Shown here: piece after piece, positions 47,739 to 58,517 of the stretch | How the letters are laid out: every line of letters starts with the position of its first letter | Position numbering within the stretch: position 1 is the first letter of the stretch | Assembly: GCA_947499305.1 (NCBI GenBank) | Contig: CANMNN010000013.1 | Coordinates: 41,725-105,724, forward strand | Source: an uncultured Arenicella sp. | GTDB lineage: Bacteria > Pseudomonadota > Gammaproteobacteria > Arenicellales > Arenicellaceae | Direction of reading: 5' to 3' | Length of the DNA: 64,000 nucleotides | The notes under the pieces: generated by a model | What the model saw: the letters and a program-made list of their open reading frames with translations, nothing else | Told to the model about the DNA's origin: nothing | Database searches by the model: none | Translations under genes and position numbers: made by a program

Positions 47739-48062
47739 CTATCGCTCAAGCAGCTCAAACTTGCCTTCTTTTTCGGCCCACTCATCAGCGTCTTCAAGCG
47801 CTGGTTTCTTTTCTGTAATAACAGGCCATATCGCTGATAGCTCTTCATTTAGCTCAAGATAATGTTCGTCTTTTGATTCCAAATCGTCATCGGCAACAAT
47901 TGCGCCGACAGGGCACTCAGGTTCACACAAGCTGCAATCAATGCATTCTTCTGGGTCGATAACCAAAAAGTTAGGACCTTCGTGAAAACAATCCACTGGG
48001 CATACTTCAACACAGTCGGTGTATTTACACTTGATGCATTCTTCTTTTACAACATAGGTCAT
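47739..48062 (-). CDS. fdxA: Seven-iron ferredoxin
   Basis: 107 residues. The N-terminal half carries the cysteines for one 3Fe-4S and one 4Fe-4S cluster ([18 protein letters not shown] and [12 protein letters not shown]). The C-terminal half is an acidic extension typical of FdxA. It is a cytoplasmic electron carrier. The place beside mutS is conserved in pseudomonads. Confidence 0.95.
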   Translation of the reverse strand: MTYVVKEECIKCKYTDCVEVCPVDCFHEGPNFLVIDPEECIDCSLCEPECPVGAIVADDDLESKDEHYLELNEELSAIWPVITEKKPALEDADEWAEKEGKFELLER

Positions 48063-48148
48063 CGGTCTCTCCGCGTCTTTATTATTTCGACGATTCTTAA
48101 AACAGCGCGTATTTTATTGGCTTGTCGCTGCTAAATCAATCTGCTTGT

Positions 48149-50731
48149 CTAATCTAGTGTCGATTTGAGTTCATACAATAGCTCAAGCGCTTGTCGCGCT
48201 GTCAAATCGTCTAGTTCGGTGGATTTTAATCTTTTCTCCAGCACGCTTTCGTGAACAACTTGCGGCATGCTGAAATTCATACTGTGCTGAGGGCTTTGGT
48301 CGGCAGCTGAGGCAACACTTTCAGCTTCAAGAGTTTGTAGCTTATCTTCAGCGAACTTGAGGACTTGTTGCGGCAAGCCAGCTAGACGCGCGACTTGAAT
48401 CCCATAGCTTTGGTTTGCTGGGCCGTCTTTTACATGGTACATAAAGACGATGTCTTGGCCATGTTCCACTGCGTCCAAATGAACATTGTTGACGTCACTG
48501 AGTTGCTCGGCTAGCTCTGTGATCTCAAAGTAGTGCGTGGCAAATAAGCTATACGCTTTTAAGCGTTTTGCGAGATCAATCGCACACGCCCAGGCCAATG
48601 ATAGCCCGTCGTAGGTGCTGGTGCCACGACCGATTTCATCAACAAGCACTAAGCTGTTTTCAGTAGCATTTCGTAATATGTTCGCCATTTCGGTCATCTC
48701 GACCATGAAAGTCGAACGCCCGCCGGCCAGATCGTCGGCAGCGCCAATTCGCGTGAAAATTCGATCGATGGGGCCTATGGCTGCTGACGTTGCTGGCACA
48801 TAACTGCCGGTGTACGCGAGTAATGTTATTAGCGCGTTTTGTCGCATGTAGGTGCTTTTACCGCCCATATTTGGACCAGTAATAACGTGCATACGCGTTT
48901 GTTGGTCTAGCACTAAATCGTTCGCAATAAACGGGCTAGATTGATTCGCTTCTACAACGGGGTGGCGACCTTCAACGATATGAATGCCTGGCTCGTCCGA
49001 CAATGTTGGGCAGCAAAAATTGAGTGCAACTGCGCGCTCAGCAAAATTGCTAAGAACGTCGAGCTGGGCAAGCGCTTGCGCCATGACTTGCATGTCTCGC
49101 AGGTCTGGTTGCAATTGATCGATCACGCTTTGATACAAATATTTTTCTCTAGCCAGCGACTTTTCGCGTGCGCTCAACACCTTGTCTTCGTACTCTTTGA
49201 GTTCTTCGGTGATGTATCGCTCAGCATTTTTAAGGGTTTGTCTACGAATATAGTGCTCGGGCACTGAATCTGCCTGAGCTTTGCTGGTTTCAATATAAAA
49301 GCCGTGAACTCGATTGTACTTTACACGCAAAGTCGAAATACCAGTTTGCTCACGCTCGCGCTGCTCAAGTTCAACCAAAAACTGGCCAGTATTTTTGCTC
49401 AATGTGTAAAGCTCATGAAACTCGGCATCAAACTCAGGCCTTATGACGCCGCCTTCGCGGATAACCGCGGCAGGTTCGTCAAGTATTGCCTGATCGAGTA
49501 GTGTTTTTGCTGTATCAAAAGGGCCTAGGTTAGTGCTCAGGAGTTGCAGTAGTTCAGTGTTCGCGGTATTCAGCAGGTTGCTTATTGCAGGCAAGCAATG
49601 CAAGGCTTGACGTAATCTGACTAGGTCTCTTGGGCGCGCCGTGTTTAAGGCAATTCTGGTCAGAATTCGTTCTATATCACCGCATCTTCTGAGGTGGTCA
49701 TGCACCATGTTCTGATCAATGCGATCAATGAACTCGCCAACGGCCAATTGGCGGTGTGCAAGCGCTTGCCGGTCAGAAATCGGGCCGTGCAGCCATCGAC
49801 GCAGGAGCCGTGCACCCATCGGGTTGGCGCATTTATCCATCAGAGCGACAAGCGTAAAGTCGCGACCTCCGGATAGGTTTGTTTCAATCTCTAAGTTTTG
49901 TCGACTTGCGGCATCAATAATTAAAAAGTCACTTTTTTGCGAAATACTAAAGTCGCTGATATGCGGTACTGCATCGTATTGCATATCTTTGGTGTATTGC
50001 AGTAACGCACCAGCTGCCGATACCGCTAAGGGGAAGTCTTGGCAACCATAGGCCGTGAGGTTTTTGGTATTAAACTGGCGACATAGAAGCTCATTAGCGA
50101 CATCAAAGTCAAAGTACCAATTTGGCACTGAGCGAGCGGCAATGCCCGTTGTGCCCTCATCTACAGCAGGTGTCTGTTCGGCTATTAATAGTTCAGCCGG
50201 CTGAATTCGCTTTAGCTCGGATTGAACCTGCTCAATGTCATCGAGTTGTTGGGCTTTGAAGTGTCCCAGCGACAATTCCATGGTGGCGATCGCGTAGGCG
50301 CCGTCTCGTTGATAGACAGCGGCGAGGGTGTTATCGCGGCGCTCATCTAATAGGCTATCTTCTACTAGTGTTCCTGGAGTTACAACACGAACTACTTTGC
50401 GTTCAACTGGGCCCTTGCTGGTTGCAGGGTCTCCAACTTGCTCCGCAATCGCTACTGAACGCCCAAGCTTTACCAGCTTTGCCAAATATTGATCAACACT
50501 ATGAAAAGGTACGCCAGCCATCGGTATAGGCTCGCCACCCGATTTGCCTCGCTGTGTTAACGTGATGTCGAGCAATCGTGCGGCCAGCTCAGCATCACCA
50601 TAAAACACTTCATAAAAATCGCCCATTCGATAAAGTACTAACGTGTCTGGGTAATCAGCCTTGATGCGTAAATACTGTTGCATCATTGGCGTATGTTGAG
50701 TTTGGCTTGCCGCCTTTACCGTCTCATTCAT
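48149..50731 (-). CDS. mutS: DNA mismatch repair protein MutS
   Basis: 860 residues, full length. It recognises mismatches. The N-terminal mismatch-binding segment MGDFYEVF holds the Phe-x-Glu wedge. The C-terminal ATPase has the P-loop [13 protein letters not shown], then [11 protein letters not shown] (Walker B) and [10 protein letters not shown]. The tail (about 800-860) includes a MutS tetramerisation-type end. It follows fdxA in the minus direction; no mutL is near. Confidence 0.98.
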   Translation of the reverse strand: MNETVKAASQTQHTPMMQQYLRIKADYPDTLVLYRMGDFYEVFYGDAELAARLLDITLTQRGKSGGEPIPMAGVPFHSVDQYLAKLVKLGRSVAIAEQVGDPATSKGPVERKVVRVVTPGTLVEDSLLDERRDNTLAAVYQRDGAYAIATMELSLGHFKAQQLDDIEQVQSELKRIQPAELLIAEQTPAVDEGTTGIAARSVPNWYFDFDVANELLCRQFNTKNLTAYGCQDFPLAVSAAGALLQYTKDMQYDAVPHISDFSISQKSDFLIIDAASRQNLEIETNLSGGRDFTLVALMDKCANPMGARLLRRWLHGPISDRQALAHRQLAVGEFIDRIDQNMVHDHLRRCGDIERILTRIALNTARPRDLVRLRQALHCLPAISNLLNTANTELLQLLSTNLGPFDTAKTLLDQAILDEPAAVIREGGVIRPEFDAEFHELYTLSKNTGQFLVELEQREREQTGISTLRVKYNRVHGFYIETSKAQADSVPEHYIRRQTLKNAERYITEELKEYEDKVLSAREKSLAREKYLYQSVIDQLQPDLRDMQVMAQALAQLDVLSNFAERAVALNFCCPTLSDEPGIHIVEGRHPVVEANQSSPFIANDLVLDQQTRMHVITGPNMGGKSTYMRQNALITLLAYTGSYVPATSAAIGPIDRIFTRIGAADDLAGGRSTFMVEMTEMANILRNATENSLVLVDEIGRGTSTYDGLSLAWACAIDLAKRLKAYSLFATHYFEITELAEQLSDVNNVHLDAVEHGQDIVFMYHVKDGPANQSYGIQVARLAGLPQQVLKFAEDKLQTLEAESVASAADQSPQHSMNFSMPQVVHESVLEKRLKSTELDDLTARQALELLYELKSTLD

Positions 50732-50826
50732 CGGCGATACTTAAGTGCTATTGGGGTGATATTAGTGGTCACTAGTAGCTGTTCTGCTAGTTCATGCAAT
50801 TTATGGGTAGTATCTTCTTGTGTGTA

Positions 50827-51636
50827 TTATTTGATATTACTCAGAATATGGTTCAACTTTTCATGCACCTTTGGGGTGCCAGCGACTACATTGCCGGATT
50901 TGTCAGCATCAGTGCTACCAGAAATGTCAGTAACTAAACCGCCGGCTTCTCTAACTAATAATGCGCCAGCCGCAATGTCCCATTCCTTTAAGCCGAATTC
51001 CCAAAAACCATCATAACGGCCGCAAGCAACATAGGCCAAATCAAGAACCGAGGAGCCAGTTCTGTGAATACTCTGTGCGCGAGGCATCAGTGCCGCAAAG
51101 GTCTTAAGCCAAAGCTTGGTCTCCGAGCCGTCTCGATAAGGAAAACCAGTACATAATAGACTATCGCTTAAGCGACTGTTTTCAGATACGCGAATTCGTC
51201 GTCCCTCCAACTGTGCCCCACCGCCTTTACGAGCAGTAAATAATTCGTTTCTTAGAGCATCATAAACTACTGCAACAACTGCTTCGCCTTGAAATTTTAG
51301 AGCAATTGATACACAGCAGTGAGGGTGACCATGTAGAAAATTGTGTGTGCCGTCCATCGGATCAATGACCCAGCAGTACTCGCTATCACGACCAAGGTCT
51401 CCTGCTTCTTCGCTGATTACATTGAATTCTGGGTAGCTACTGTCAAGAAACTCGATAATCGTACGTTCGGCCATCAAATCGATCTCTGAAACTAGTTCAG
51501 TGCGGCTTCTGGTGCTGACCTTTTTTGTAACTTGGATTCGGTCGAGCTGAGTAATGTTTTGTGTAATTAGTTTGCCCGCTTCAAGCGCAGCCGCCGTGGC
51601 CACATTTAAGGCGCCAGCCATTAAGTTGGATTCCAT
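50827..51636 (-). CDS. suhB: Inositol-1-monophosphatase SuhB
   Basis: 269 residues. It hydrolyses inositol monophosphate, and in E. coli it also joins rRNA antitermination complexes. Metal-binding motifs are visible: SEEAG, DPMDGTHNFLHG and EWDIAAGALLVREAGG. It is divergent from trmJ, a conserved arrangement. Confidence 0.96.
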   Translation of the reverse strand: MESNLMAGALNVATAAALEAGKLITQNITQLDRIQVTKKVSTRSRTELVSEIDLMAERTIIEFLDSSYPEFNVISEEAGDLGRDSEYCWVIDPMDGTHNFLHGHPHCCVSIALKFQGEAVVAVVYDALRNELFTARKGGGAQLEGRRIRVSENSRLSDSLLCTGFPYRDGSETKLWLKTFAALMPRAQSIHRTGSSVLDLAYVACGRYDGFWEFGLKEWDIAAGALLVREAGGLVTDISGSTDADKSGNVVAGTPKVHEKLNHILSNIK

Positions 51637-51853
51637 TGAGAAGTCCCAGAGATAAGTTGTAAAGAGCAGCGCGCATTGTAACTCTCTGTGAGCGACAATA
51701 AAAGATCTAGACTCGGGAGAATCAGTCTGTAGGCACTGTCTTTCACCCTTTTTGCATGCCGCTTTGAGTTGAATGCGTTAGAATGCGCGAAACAGCCAAA
51801 TTCGGCACTGATAAACGTAGCTTTTTTAGCACTTCTCTAAAGATAAAACCTGT

Positions 51854-52714
51854 ATGAGCAATCAGCAACACATTACCATCAACTCTGATTTCAGTGGCCT
51901 TGGTCTTGAGAGTGCTCTTTCGCAAGTTCGTATAGTCTTGGTGGAACCAACCCACCCGGGCAATATTGGCTCGGTCGCACGGGCAATGAAAACGATGGGT
52001 TTGAGCCAATTGGTTTTGGTTAATCCTAAAAAGTTCCCGCATTATGAGGCGACAAAACTGGCGGCTGGTGCTGAAAGTGTGTTGCTCAATGCTCAAATTG
52101 TTGAATCGGCAGAACAGGCGATTGCTGATTGTACGATGGTGATCGGTACGTCTGTGCGAGATCGAGAGGTTACATGGCCGACCTTTGACCCGAGGCAGAC
52201 AGCGAAATTGGTGGATTCTCATTTGCTGGCTTCGAGCGATGTAAGTAATGTTGCTGTATTGTTTGGGCGAGAAAGTAGTGGTTTGACAAACTCTGAAATG
52301 GACCTTTGTCAAAGTCAGATCCGAATATCAGCAAATAGTGAATATAGCTCCTTGAACTTAGCCAGCGCGGTGCAAATTATTGCATATGAACTTCGCATGC
52401 AGTTTCTAAGCAGTCGTAATGATGCTCAGGGTGAGCAAGCCACGACTAAGCCGAAAGCCGCCATTAAAGAGCGTCAAATGCCGGCAACACAAAAGCAGAA
52501 AGAAGGGCACATTCAGCACTTGCAAAATACGCTACAAGCACTAAGTTTTATGAAAGCTAAGTCGCCTACAGTATTGATGCGAAAGCTAACTAGGCTGTAT
52601 AGCAAAGCCGATTTATCGGTAGAAGATATACAAATATTGCGTGGCATTTTAACCGCTGTGCAGCAACAAATAGACTCAACGGCACGCGAAAGCAGCGCTG
52701 GTGATGTCGAGTAG
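51854..52714 (+). CDS. trmJ: tRNA (cytidine/uridine-2'-O-)-methyltransferase TrmJ
   Basis: 286 residues. A SPOUT-class methyltransferase with VEPTHPGNIGSVARAMKTMG near the start, FGRESSGLTN and the C-terminal knot SSLNLASAVQIIAYE. It methylates position 32 of certain tRNAs. The C-terminal 80 residues form the helical extension typical of TrmJ. TAGAAT (51779-51784) upstream may be its -10 box. cysE follows six bases after its stop. Confidence 0.95.
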   Translation: MSNQQHITINSDFSGLGLESALSQVRIVLVEPTHPGNIGSVARAMKTMGLSQLVLVNPKKFPHYEATKLAAGAESVLLNAQIVESAEQAIADCTMVIGTSVRDREVTWPTFDPRQTAKLVDSHLLASSDVSNVAVLFGRESSGLTNSEMDLCQSQIRISANSEYSSLNLASAVQIIAYELRMQFLSSRNDAQGEQATTKPKAAIKERQMPATQKQKEGHIQHLQNTLQALSFMKAKSPTVLMRKLTRLYSKADLSVEDIQILRGILTAVQQQIDSTARESSAGDVE

Positions 52715-52720
52715 ATTATT

Positions 52721-53485
52721 ATGTTCACTCGAATACGAGAAGATATTTCAGTAGTGTTTGACCGCGATCCTGCGGCCCGCCATGCTTTAGAAATTTTAAC
52801 CACTTACCCTGGTGTTCACGCCTTATTGTTTCACCGTTTATCTCATTTTTGTTGGAATATCGGTTTAAAATGGTTAGCGCGTTTTATCGCGCATTTCTCC
52901 CGCTGGATTACTGGAATAGAAATTCACCCCGGCGCGACGATCGGTCGCCGATTTTTTATAGATCACGGCATGGGGGTGGTGATTGGAGAAACGGCTGAAA
53001 TCGGCGATGATTGCACGCTCTATCATGGAGTAACTTTGGGTGGCACCAGTTGGAATAAAGGTAAGCGTCATCCGACATTAGGTAATAATGTTGTTATCGG
53101 GGCTGGTGCGAAAGTTTTAGGGCCGATCACAGTGTCTGATAATGCTCGGATCGGTTCCAACTCAGTTGTCGTGAAAGATGTTGAAGAGGGCTCGACCATG
53201 GTGGGCTTGCCAGCAAACGCGGTCGGTTCTGTTGAATACGATCGTGTAAATGGTCGATTTGAAGCATATGGCCACCAAGCCTCGGCCGATGATCCCGTGG
53301 CTGTAGCGATTCATGGTTTATGCGAGCAATTGCAGGCCTTAGATAGGTATAATAGGGAGCTTGCCGAAAAGTTGAAATCATCCGGCATACAGGTAGGCGA
53401 TATAGACGTGCCGGAGGTGAAAACTGATTGCATCGAGTTGAGCCCTAGTAGGAAGGCTGCAGGCGAAGAAACTGCAGAGACGTAA
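52721..53485 (+). CDS. cysE: Serine O-acetyltransferase
   Basis: 254 residues. It acetylates serine for cysteine synthesis. The short helical N-terminus and left-handed hexapeptide repeats ([23 protein letters not shown], in pieces) identify the short bacterial CysE. HHG-type active residues are in DHGMG and YHGVTLGG. The C-terminal 50 residues after the helix domain are a divergent acidic tail. In many gammaproteobacteria trmJ-cysE is followed by iscRSUA; here only an A-type carrier follows. Confidence 0.95.
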   Translation: MFTRIREDISVVFDRDPAARHALEILTTYPGVHALLFHRLSHFCWNIGLKWLARFIAHFSRWITGIEIHPGATIGRRFFIDHGMGVVIGETAEIGDDCTLYHGVTLGGTSWNKGKRHPTLGNNVVIGAGAKVLGPITVSDNARIGSNSVVVKDVEEGSTMVGLPANAVGSVEYDRVNGRFEAYGHQASADDPVAVAIHGLCEQLQALDRYNRELAEKLKSSGIQVGDIDVPEVKTDCIELSPSRKAAGEETAET

Positions 53486-53488
53486 ACC

Positions 53489-53526
53489 TCAAATTTTGGT
53501 TACAACATCAAGTTTTGGTTGCAACA
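53489..53526 (+). repeat. 19-bp imperfect tandem repeat after cysE
   Basis: TCAAATTTTGGTTACAACA (53489-53507) is followed at once by TCAAGTTTTGGTTGCAACA (53508-53526), 17 of 19 identical. It lies in the cysE to iscA-like spacer, just before the A-type carrier gene. Confidence 0.8.
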
Positions 53527-53565
53527 ATAGTTGAAATTCACGAAAAAACGCGCATAGTAAAGGAT

Positions 53566-53901
53566 ATGATTACATTGACCGAACCAGCAGCAGCTCGAAT
53601 TGCTGACCAAATTGCTAAAAACAACGCCTTTGCCCTCCGTTTTGCGGCCAAGGAATCAGGGTGTTCTGGTTACTCTTATGTAATGGATCTTGCCGATGAG
53701 GCGAGTGATGATGACACCGTGTTTGAGAGTTTCGATGTCAAAGTCGTGATCGACCCTAAAAGTCTAGATATTTTAACCGGCACTCAAATAGATTATGTCT
53801 CAGAAGGCTTAAATCAGACCTTTAAATTCTCTAACCCGCGCTCTACTAACGAATGCGGTTGTGGTGAAAGTTTTGCCCTTGAGACTCAAGCTAATAGTTA
53901 G
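53566..53901 (+). CDS. A-type Fe-S cluster carrier (IscA/ErpA/SufA family)
   Basis: 111 residues from ATG at 53566, the family's usual start (ITLTEPAAARI) with AAAGGA just upstream; a GTG-like start at 53515 would add 17 unrelated residues. The three conserved cysteines are present (ESGCSGYSY and NECGCGESF). These proteins hold Fe or Fe-S clusters and pass them to apoproteins. The protein follows cysE by 80 bases. Without iscS, iscU or iscR beside it, IscA versus SufA cannot be decided. Confidence 0.9.
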   Translation: MITLTEPAAARIADQIAKNNAFALRFAAKESGCSGYSYVMDLADEASDDDTVFESFDVKVVIDPKSLDILTGTQIDYVSEGLNQTFKFSNPRSTNECGCGESFALETQANS

Positions 53902-54068
53902 CATAGAGCTGTCTATGACAGCCTGATCGATAGTTATTTCCTATTTGTTAACTAATTTTATTAATTAGTATCTGCTATTTCCTATCAAAAAGCCCTAAAC
54001 TATAGGGAAAGTAGTTCAGCTAATGCTTGCTAGTAATCTAACCATTCAAAAAAAAAGAGGAAATCATT

Positions 54069-55115
54069 TTGAAAGGCTCACACTTTAAAACCTTAATGTT
54101 GCCATCCGTGCTGCTAGCAACAGTCATCGGTTCTCAAACTGCGTTTGCACAGCAGTACAAAAAAGTTTACCGCTTTGGTACATCAGAGTCGGTTTGTGCA
54201 GGCGGCGTTGAAACTCAGAAACAGCTACAAGAATTTTTTGCCAACAATCCTGCGGCGGTAAATGAGCTTCTCGCAGACGCCAACTGGTCTGGAAATAGCG
54301 CTGACTTGTTTGCAGCGGTCGCTAATGGCCAGATGAGCGAGCAAGCTTACCCAACGGGTACAAAGCTTCTTTGGTCAGGCTCTAAGGTGAAAGGCAGCTA
54401 TTTGGCTAAGCCTTATCGCGAATACGCGGGAAAACAGTCCTTTGAGGCATTTCGAATCGATCTAAAGTCAAATTGCGAAGTCCACCACATTGCTATTCCT
54501 AAAGCTTGTTGTAACGTTTCTTTGGTATCAGTTGTTGCTGATACCTCAGATGCATGTGCCGCTCCAGCGCCTGTCGCTGCCGTGGCTCCTGCAGCGATCG
54601 AAGAGCCTGCTGAAATAGCGCCTGCGGCCGAATCTAAAGCTGATCCATTGGCATTAGTGCCATTCATCGGTGCTTTTGCTGGTACTGAAACTCGCCCTCG
54701 CTTCGAAACTGCGTGGGAAATGGATATGCGTGACTCCTCCGGCGTTATTGGTGTGCGTGCCGGTTTGCTCAAAGCGTTGACGGCTAAAACGTCGCTTCTA
54801 GGGCAGGTTTCATATCTTGAGCGACAAGGCGTTAACGGTGGTAATCTTTACCCAGAAGAAAACTTCTCTATTGATGTCGGTTTAGAGCACAAATTAAGCC
54901 AACGTGCGTTCATCGGTGCCGGTATCGGTGCTTGGGATGTTGATGACAGTGATTTTCGTGACACGTCGTTATACGGCATTGTTGGCGGCGACATTGGTAA
55001 GTCAAACTTGCAGTGGTTCTTAGAAGGGCGTGTATTCGACAGCGATTCTGAGACGCTTGATTCAATTTCAAATAACCGTATGTTCAGTGCAGGCATACGC
55101 TACTTAATTAAGTAG
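54069..55115 (+). CDS. Exported protein with C-terminal beta-barrel-like domain
   Basis: 348 residues from TTG at 54069, supported by AGAGGA eight bases upstream and a signal peptide starting at once (cleavage after QTAFA). The N-terminal domain (about 28-165) has five cysteines (SVCAGG, NCEVHH, ACCNVS, DACAAP). A Pro/Ala/Glu-rich linker (about 165-195) follows. The last 150 residues show alternating strands (FETAWEMDMR, SLLGQVSYLE, SIDVGLEH, LYGIVGGDIG, MFSAGIRYLIK) like a small outer-membrane beta-barrel with an aromatic/charged end. I do not recognise the family. It is monocistronic with its own terminator. Confidence 0.8.
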   Translation: MKGSHFKTLMLPSVLLATVIGSQTAFAQQYKKVYRFGTSESVCAGGVETQKQLQEFFANNPAAVNELLADANWSGNSADLFAAVANGQMSEQAYPTGTKLLWSGSKVKGSYLAKPYREYAGKQSFEAFRIDLKSNCEVHHIAIPKACCNVSLVSVVADTSDACAAPAPVAAVAPAAIEEPAEIAPAAESKADPLALVPFIGAFAGTETRPRFETAWEMDMRDSSGVIGVRAGLLKALTAKTSLLGQVSYLERQGVNGGNLYPEENFSIDVGLEHKLSQRAFIGAGIGAWDVDDSDFRDTSLYGIVGGDIGKSNLQWFLEGRVFDSDSETLDSISNNRMFSAGIRYLIK

Positions 55116-55136
55116 TTAGCGCTTAGTTAATGACTG

Positions 55137-55162
55137 GAAAAAGCGGCTAAGGCCGCTTTTTC
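55137..55162 (+). terminator. Intrinsic terminator
   Basis: GGAAAAAGCGGC and GCCGCTTTTTCT form a 10-bp core stem with a TAAG loop and a T tract, 21 bases after the stop of the exported protein gene. Confidence 0.9.
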
Positions 55163-55227
55163 TGTTTATTGCAGTGCATTAACGATGCGCAGTATGAAAA
55201 CGTCTAAGGTATGAGTGCCTTTTAATT

Positions 55228-56646
55228 ATGAGCAACATCGAAATCAAAGTTGAGCAGATAGGCAAGCCACTTGAATCAGTGTCGACGCCCAGGCAGTCTG
55301 TACTTACTAGTGAGACCAAGCGCGTTGGTATTACTACACTCGGCTGCAAGGTTAATACCTATGAGAGCGAGCTAATTGGTGAAACCTTGAAAACTGAAAA
55401 CTGGGCTGTGGTGCCTAATACTCAAGCCGCTGACTTATATTTAATCAATACCTGTACTGTCACACGAGAGGCTGACCGCCAAGCTCGCCAAGAAGTTCGG
55501 AAAGCCGTTAAGCGTAACCCTGATGCGCTGGTTGTTGTTACGGGGTGTTATGCGCAGATGGATCCAGATGCTTGCGCCGCTATCCCGGGAGTTGACTTGG
55601 TTCTCGGTAACGATCGTAAACTTGATATGCATAGACTGCTGCCGCAATTAGAACAGGGTGATCTGCCAAAGGTTATGGTTGGCGACTTGGATCAACATGT
55701 CAGTTTGCCTGATCAATTACTTGCTGGGTACGAAGCTCATACACGCGCGTTTGTGCAAATTCAGCAAGGTTGCGATCAAGGTTGCACCTTTTGCATTATT
55801 CACGTCGCTAGAGGTCCAAGTCGCTCGCTGGCTCCCAGCTTGATTAAGCGTCAAGTTCAGCGTTTGGTTTTAAATGGCTATCCTGAAATTGTGATATGCG
55901 GAGTAGATCTCGGCTCATATGGTGAAGATTTAGCGCAAGAAAATGGCAAAACTTTTGACCTAACTGATTTGCTCGAGGAGCTGCTGGCCCTGGAGTGTGA
56001 TCAGCAAAACCCATTCAGAATACGCTTGAGCTCGCTCGACCCACATCATATAAGTGATCGCCTCATACGGCTCTGGGCCAAAGAGCCTCGTATTTGCCCT
56101 CACATGCACTTGTCGTTGCAAAGTGGAAATACCCTGATTCTGAAGCGCATGAAACGCCGCTACAGTGCTGAGCAGGTACGTGAACGCATTGGTAAACTTC
56201 GTGAGGTGATGCCTGAATTGGTAATCAGTGCCGACGTCATGGTCGGCTTTCCTACTGAAACCGAAGAGCAATACCTTGATACAGAGCAAATGTTGCGCGA
56301 TATCAAAGTGGCGTTTCCGCATACGTTTTCTTATTCTGAGCGAGAAGGAACTCCTGCTGCACGAATTCCAAACCTAAAGCAGGTTCCCGTTGCTGAGCGC
56401 AAAGAGCGCAACTTGCGTTTGCGTACTGCAGCAGAACCAATCCAGAATGCGATTCGACAAGCAAGTGTGGGGAAAACGGCATGGGTTTTACCTGAGAAAA
56501 ATGCGAAAAGAGAAGGTTATATGCTTTGTCGTGCTGAAGACTATCTAGCTGTATTGGTACCGCAACAACAATTAGAACTGGGGCGTTGGCACCAAGTTAA
56601 ATACGATCGTGTAGATGGCGACTTCCTGTTGGCCAATTCGCTATAA
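55228..56646 (+). CDS. mtaB: tRNA t6A37 methylthiotransferase MtaB
   Basis: 472 residues. A radical SAM enzyme that adds a methylthio group to t6A37 of tRNA. The N-terminal UPF0004 domain has three cluster cysteines (GCKVNTYE, INTCTVT, TGCYAQ). The radical SAM motif is CDQGCTFC (Cys-x3-Cys-x2-Cys). A TRAM-like C-terminal domain follows. The KVNTYESE start is typical of MtaB rather than MiaB or RimO. Confidence 0.94.
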   Translation: MSNIEIKVEQIGKPLESVSTPRQSVLTSETKRVGITTLGCKVNTYESELIGETLKTENWAVVPNTQAADLYLINTCTVTREADRQARQEVRKAVKRNPDALVVVTGCYAQMDPDACAAIPGVDLVLGNDRKLDMHRLLPQLEQGDLPKVMVGDLDQHVSLPDQLLAGYEAHTRAFVQIQQGCDQGCTFCIIHVARGPSRSLAPSLIKRQVQRLVLNGYPEIVICGVDLGSYGEDLAQENGKTFDLTDLLEELLALECDQQNPFRIRLSSLDPHHISDRLIRLWAKEPRICPHMHLSLQSGNTLILKRMKRRYSAEQVRERIGKLREVMPELVISADVMVGFPTETEEQYLDTEQMLRDIKVAFPHTFSYSEREGTPAARIPNLKQVPVAERKERNLRLRTAAEPIQNAIRQASVGKTAWVLPEKNAKREGYMLCRAEDYLAVLVPQQQLELGRWHQVKYDRVDGDFLLANSL

Positions 56647-56879
56647 AGCGCGTTCAGGTTCAACAATTAAACGTATTATTTTATTATTCTGAGTCGTTAT
56701 GCTTGATTCTTCCCTTAGGGTATCGATGTAAGTGCTGTTTCGGAAGAATAATCCGTTCTCAAAGTTAGTATTTAAAGCGCCATAGCTGATAGAATATGCG
56801 CCCTGCGACTTGGGGCTCGACATCGTGCCTCCGCTAAACAAATTTATTAACTATTTAGACAAATTTTTGGAGTCTTAAA

Positions 56880-57311
56880 ATGGCTGTTGAACGTACTCTT
56901 TCAATCATCAAACCTGACGCTGTTGCAAAAAATGTAATCGGCGAAATCTACTCACGTTTTGAAAAAGCGGGCTTAAATATCGTTGCTTCGCGAATGATGC
57001 ACTTGAGCGATGAGCAAGCTGGCGAATTCTACGCGGTTCACAAAGAGCGCCCGTTCTACGGTGACTTGGTATCATTCATGACGTCTGGTCCAGTTCAAGT
57101 TCAAGTTCTTGAAGGCGAAAACGCAATTGCGGCTCACCGTGACGTAATGGGCGCGACTAACCCAGCTGAAGCTGCCGCTGGCACAATCCGTGCCGATTTT
57201 GCTAGCAGCATCGATGAAAATGCATGTCACGGTTCAGATGCAGCGGAAACCGCCGCTCAAGAAATCGAATTCTTCTTCGGTACTGACGGCGTTTGTCCGC
57301 GTACTCGTTAA
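56880..57311 (+). CDS. ndk: Nucleoside diphosphate kinase
   Basis: 143 residues. It transfers the terminal phosphate between nucleoside tri- and diphosphates. The phosphohistidine is His117 in NACHGSD and the N-terminus is [13 protein letters not shown] good GGAGT-like site precedes the ATG. It stands upstream of rlmN, as in many gammaproteobacteria, with a 233-base promoter region before it. Confidence 0.98.
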   Translation: MAVERTLSIIKPDAVAKNVIGEIYSRFEKAGLNIVASRMMHLSDEQAGEFYAVHKERPFYGDLVSFMTSGPVQVQVLEGENAIAAHRDVMGATNPAEAAAGTIRADFASSIDENACHGSDAAETAAQEIEFFFGTDGVCPRTR

Positions 57312-57351
57312 GAGTTTGTGATTAGCATTTAATCCAACTGATATCTTGATT

Positions 57352-58467
57352 ATGAACGACTTATCACAGCAGCCTACCAATTTAATGGGCCTAGATCGTC
57401 AAGCCATGGAGGCGTATTTCGCCTCTATAGGCGAAAAGTCGTTTCGAGCTTCTCAAGTTATGAAGTGGATTCACCAAGTTGGCGTCAGTGATTTTAACGA
57501 GATGACAAATCTCAGCAAAACACTGCGCGCCTCCTTGGCTGAAAGCGCACAGATTTCTGTGCCCGAAATCATCTCAGATAATTTGTCTGAAGACGGTACT
57601 CGTAAATGGCTACTTAAGGTCCCAGGTAAAAGCGCTATCGAAATGGTGTTTATTCCTGAGGAAACTCGTGGCACTTTGTGTGTATCTTCTCAAGTAGGGT
57701 GTACTCTCAATTGCTCGTTTTGTGCGACGGGCAAGCAAGGTTATAATCGCGATCTCACAACGGCTGAAATCATTGGTCAAGTGTGGCTTGCCAAACATAT
57801 GCTGGCAGAGCAATACAAAACCGATGATCGTATTGTCAGTAACGTTGTGATGATGGGCATGGGAGAGCCGTTGATGAACTTCGATAATGTCGTCTCCGCA
57901 ATGAAAATCATGCAAGATGATTTTTGTTTTGGTCTATCAAAACGCAGAATCACTCTGAGTACGGCTGGCGTAGTCCCAAAAATCGATGCGCTTAAAGAAG
58001 CTTGTCCAGTAAGTTTAGCAGTGTCATTGCACGCCCCGAATGACGAACTTCGTAATGAGTTGGTGCCGCTAAATAAAAAGTATCCAATTAAAGAGTTGCT
58101 TGATGCATGTAATCGATATGTTGCTGATTCAGCCAGGTCCAGAATAACCTTCGAATACGTAATGTTAGAAGGTGTAAATGATGATCTTGAGCATGCCCAT
58201 CAACTTGCTGCGTTAATGAAAACAGTGCCTGGGAAGGTCAACTTAATACCATTTAATACATTTGAAGGTATTGATTATCAGCGTTCATCAAACTCGCGAA
58301 TTAATCGCTTCAGAGATATATTGCATAACGCAGGCATTATTGTCACGGTCCGTAAAACTCGCGGTGATGATATTGAAGCCGCCTGCGGGCAATTAGCCGG
58401 TGATGTTATGGATAGAACCAGACGAGCTGAAAAATTTAGACAAAAGCAGGCGGAAAAAATACAATAA
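57352..58467 (+). CDS. rlmN: 23S rRNA/tRNA adenine C2-methyltransferase RlmN
   Basis: 371 residues from ATG at 57352; an in-frame TTG at 57346 is less likely. A radical SAM enzyme that methylates A2503 of 23S rRNA and A37 of some tRNAs. The cluster motif is CTLNCSFC, and the catalytic cysteine near the end is in [15 protein letters not shown] and LAVSLHAPN are also present. pilF starts shortly after. Confidence 0.97.
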   Translation: MNDLSQQPTNLMGLDRQAMEAYFASIGEKSFRASQVMKWIHQVGVSDFNEMTNLSKTLRASLAESAQISVPEIISDNLSEDGTRKWLLKVPGKSAIEMVFIPEETRGTLCVSSQVGCTLNCSFCATGKQGYNRDLTTAEIIGQVWLAKHMLAEQYKTDDRIVSNVVMMGMGEPLMNFDNVVSAMKIMQDDFCFGLSKRRITLSTAGVVPKIDALKEACPVSLAVSLHAPNDELRNELVPLNKKYPIKELLDACNRYVADSARSRITFEYVMLEGVNDDLEHAHQLAALMKTVPGKVNLIPFNTFEGIDYQRSSNSRINRFRDILHNAGIIVTVRKTRGDDIEAACGQLAGDVMDRTRRAEKFRQKQAEKIQ

Positions 58468-58517
58468 CCAGCATGCCTATTATAAAAGCTAGCAACACCC
58501 CTACATTCGCCGTCAAT

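Noticed and set aside
56641..56841. 66-codon minus-strand frame between mtaB and ndk
   Set aside because: It has no ribosome site, no recognisable features, and lies over the ndk promoter region.
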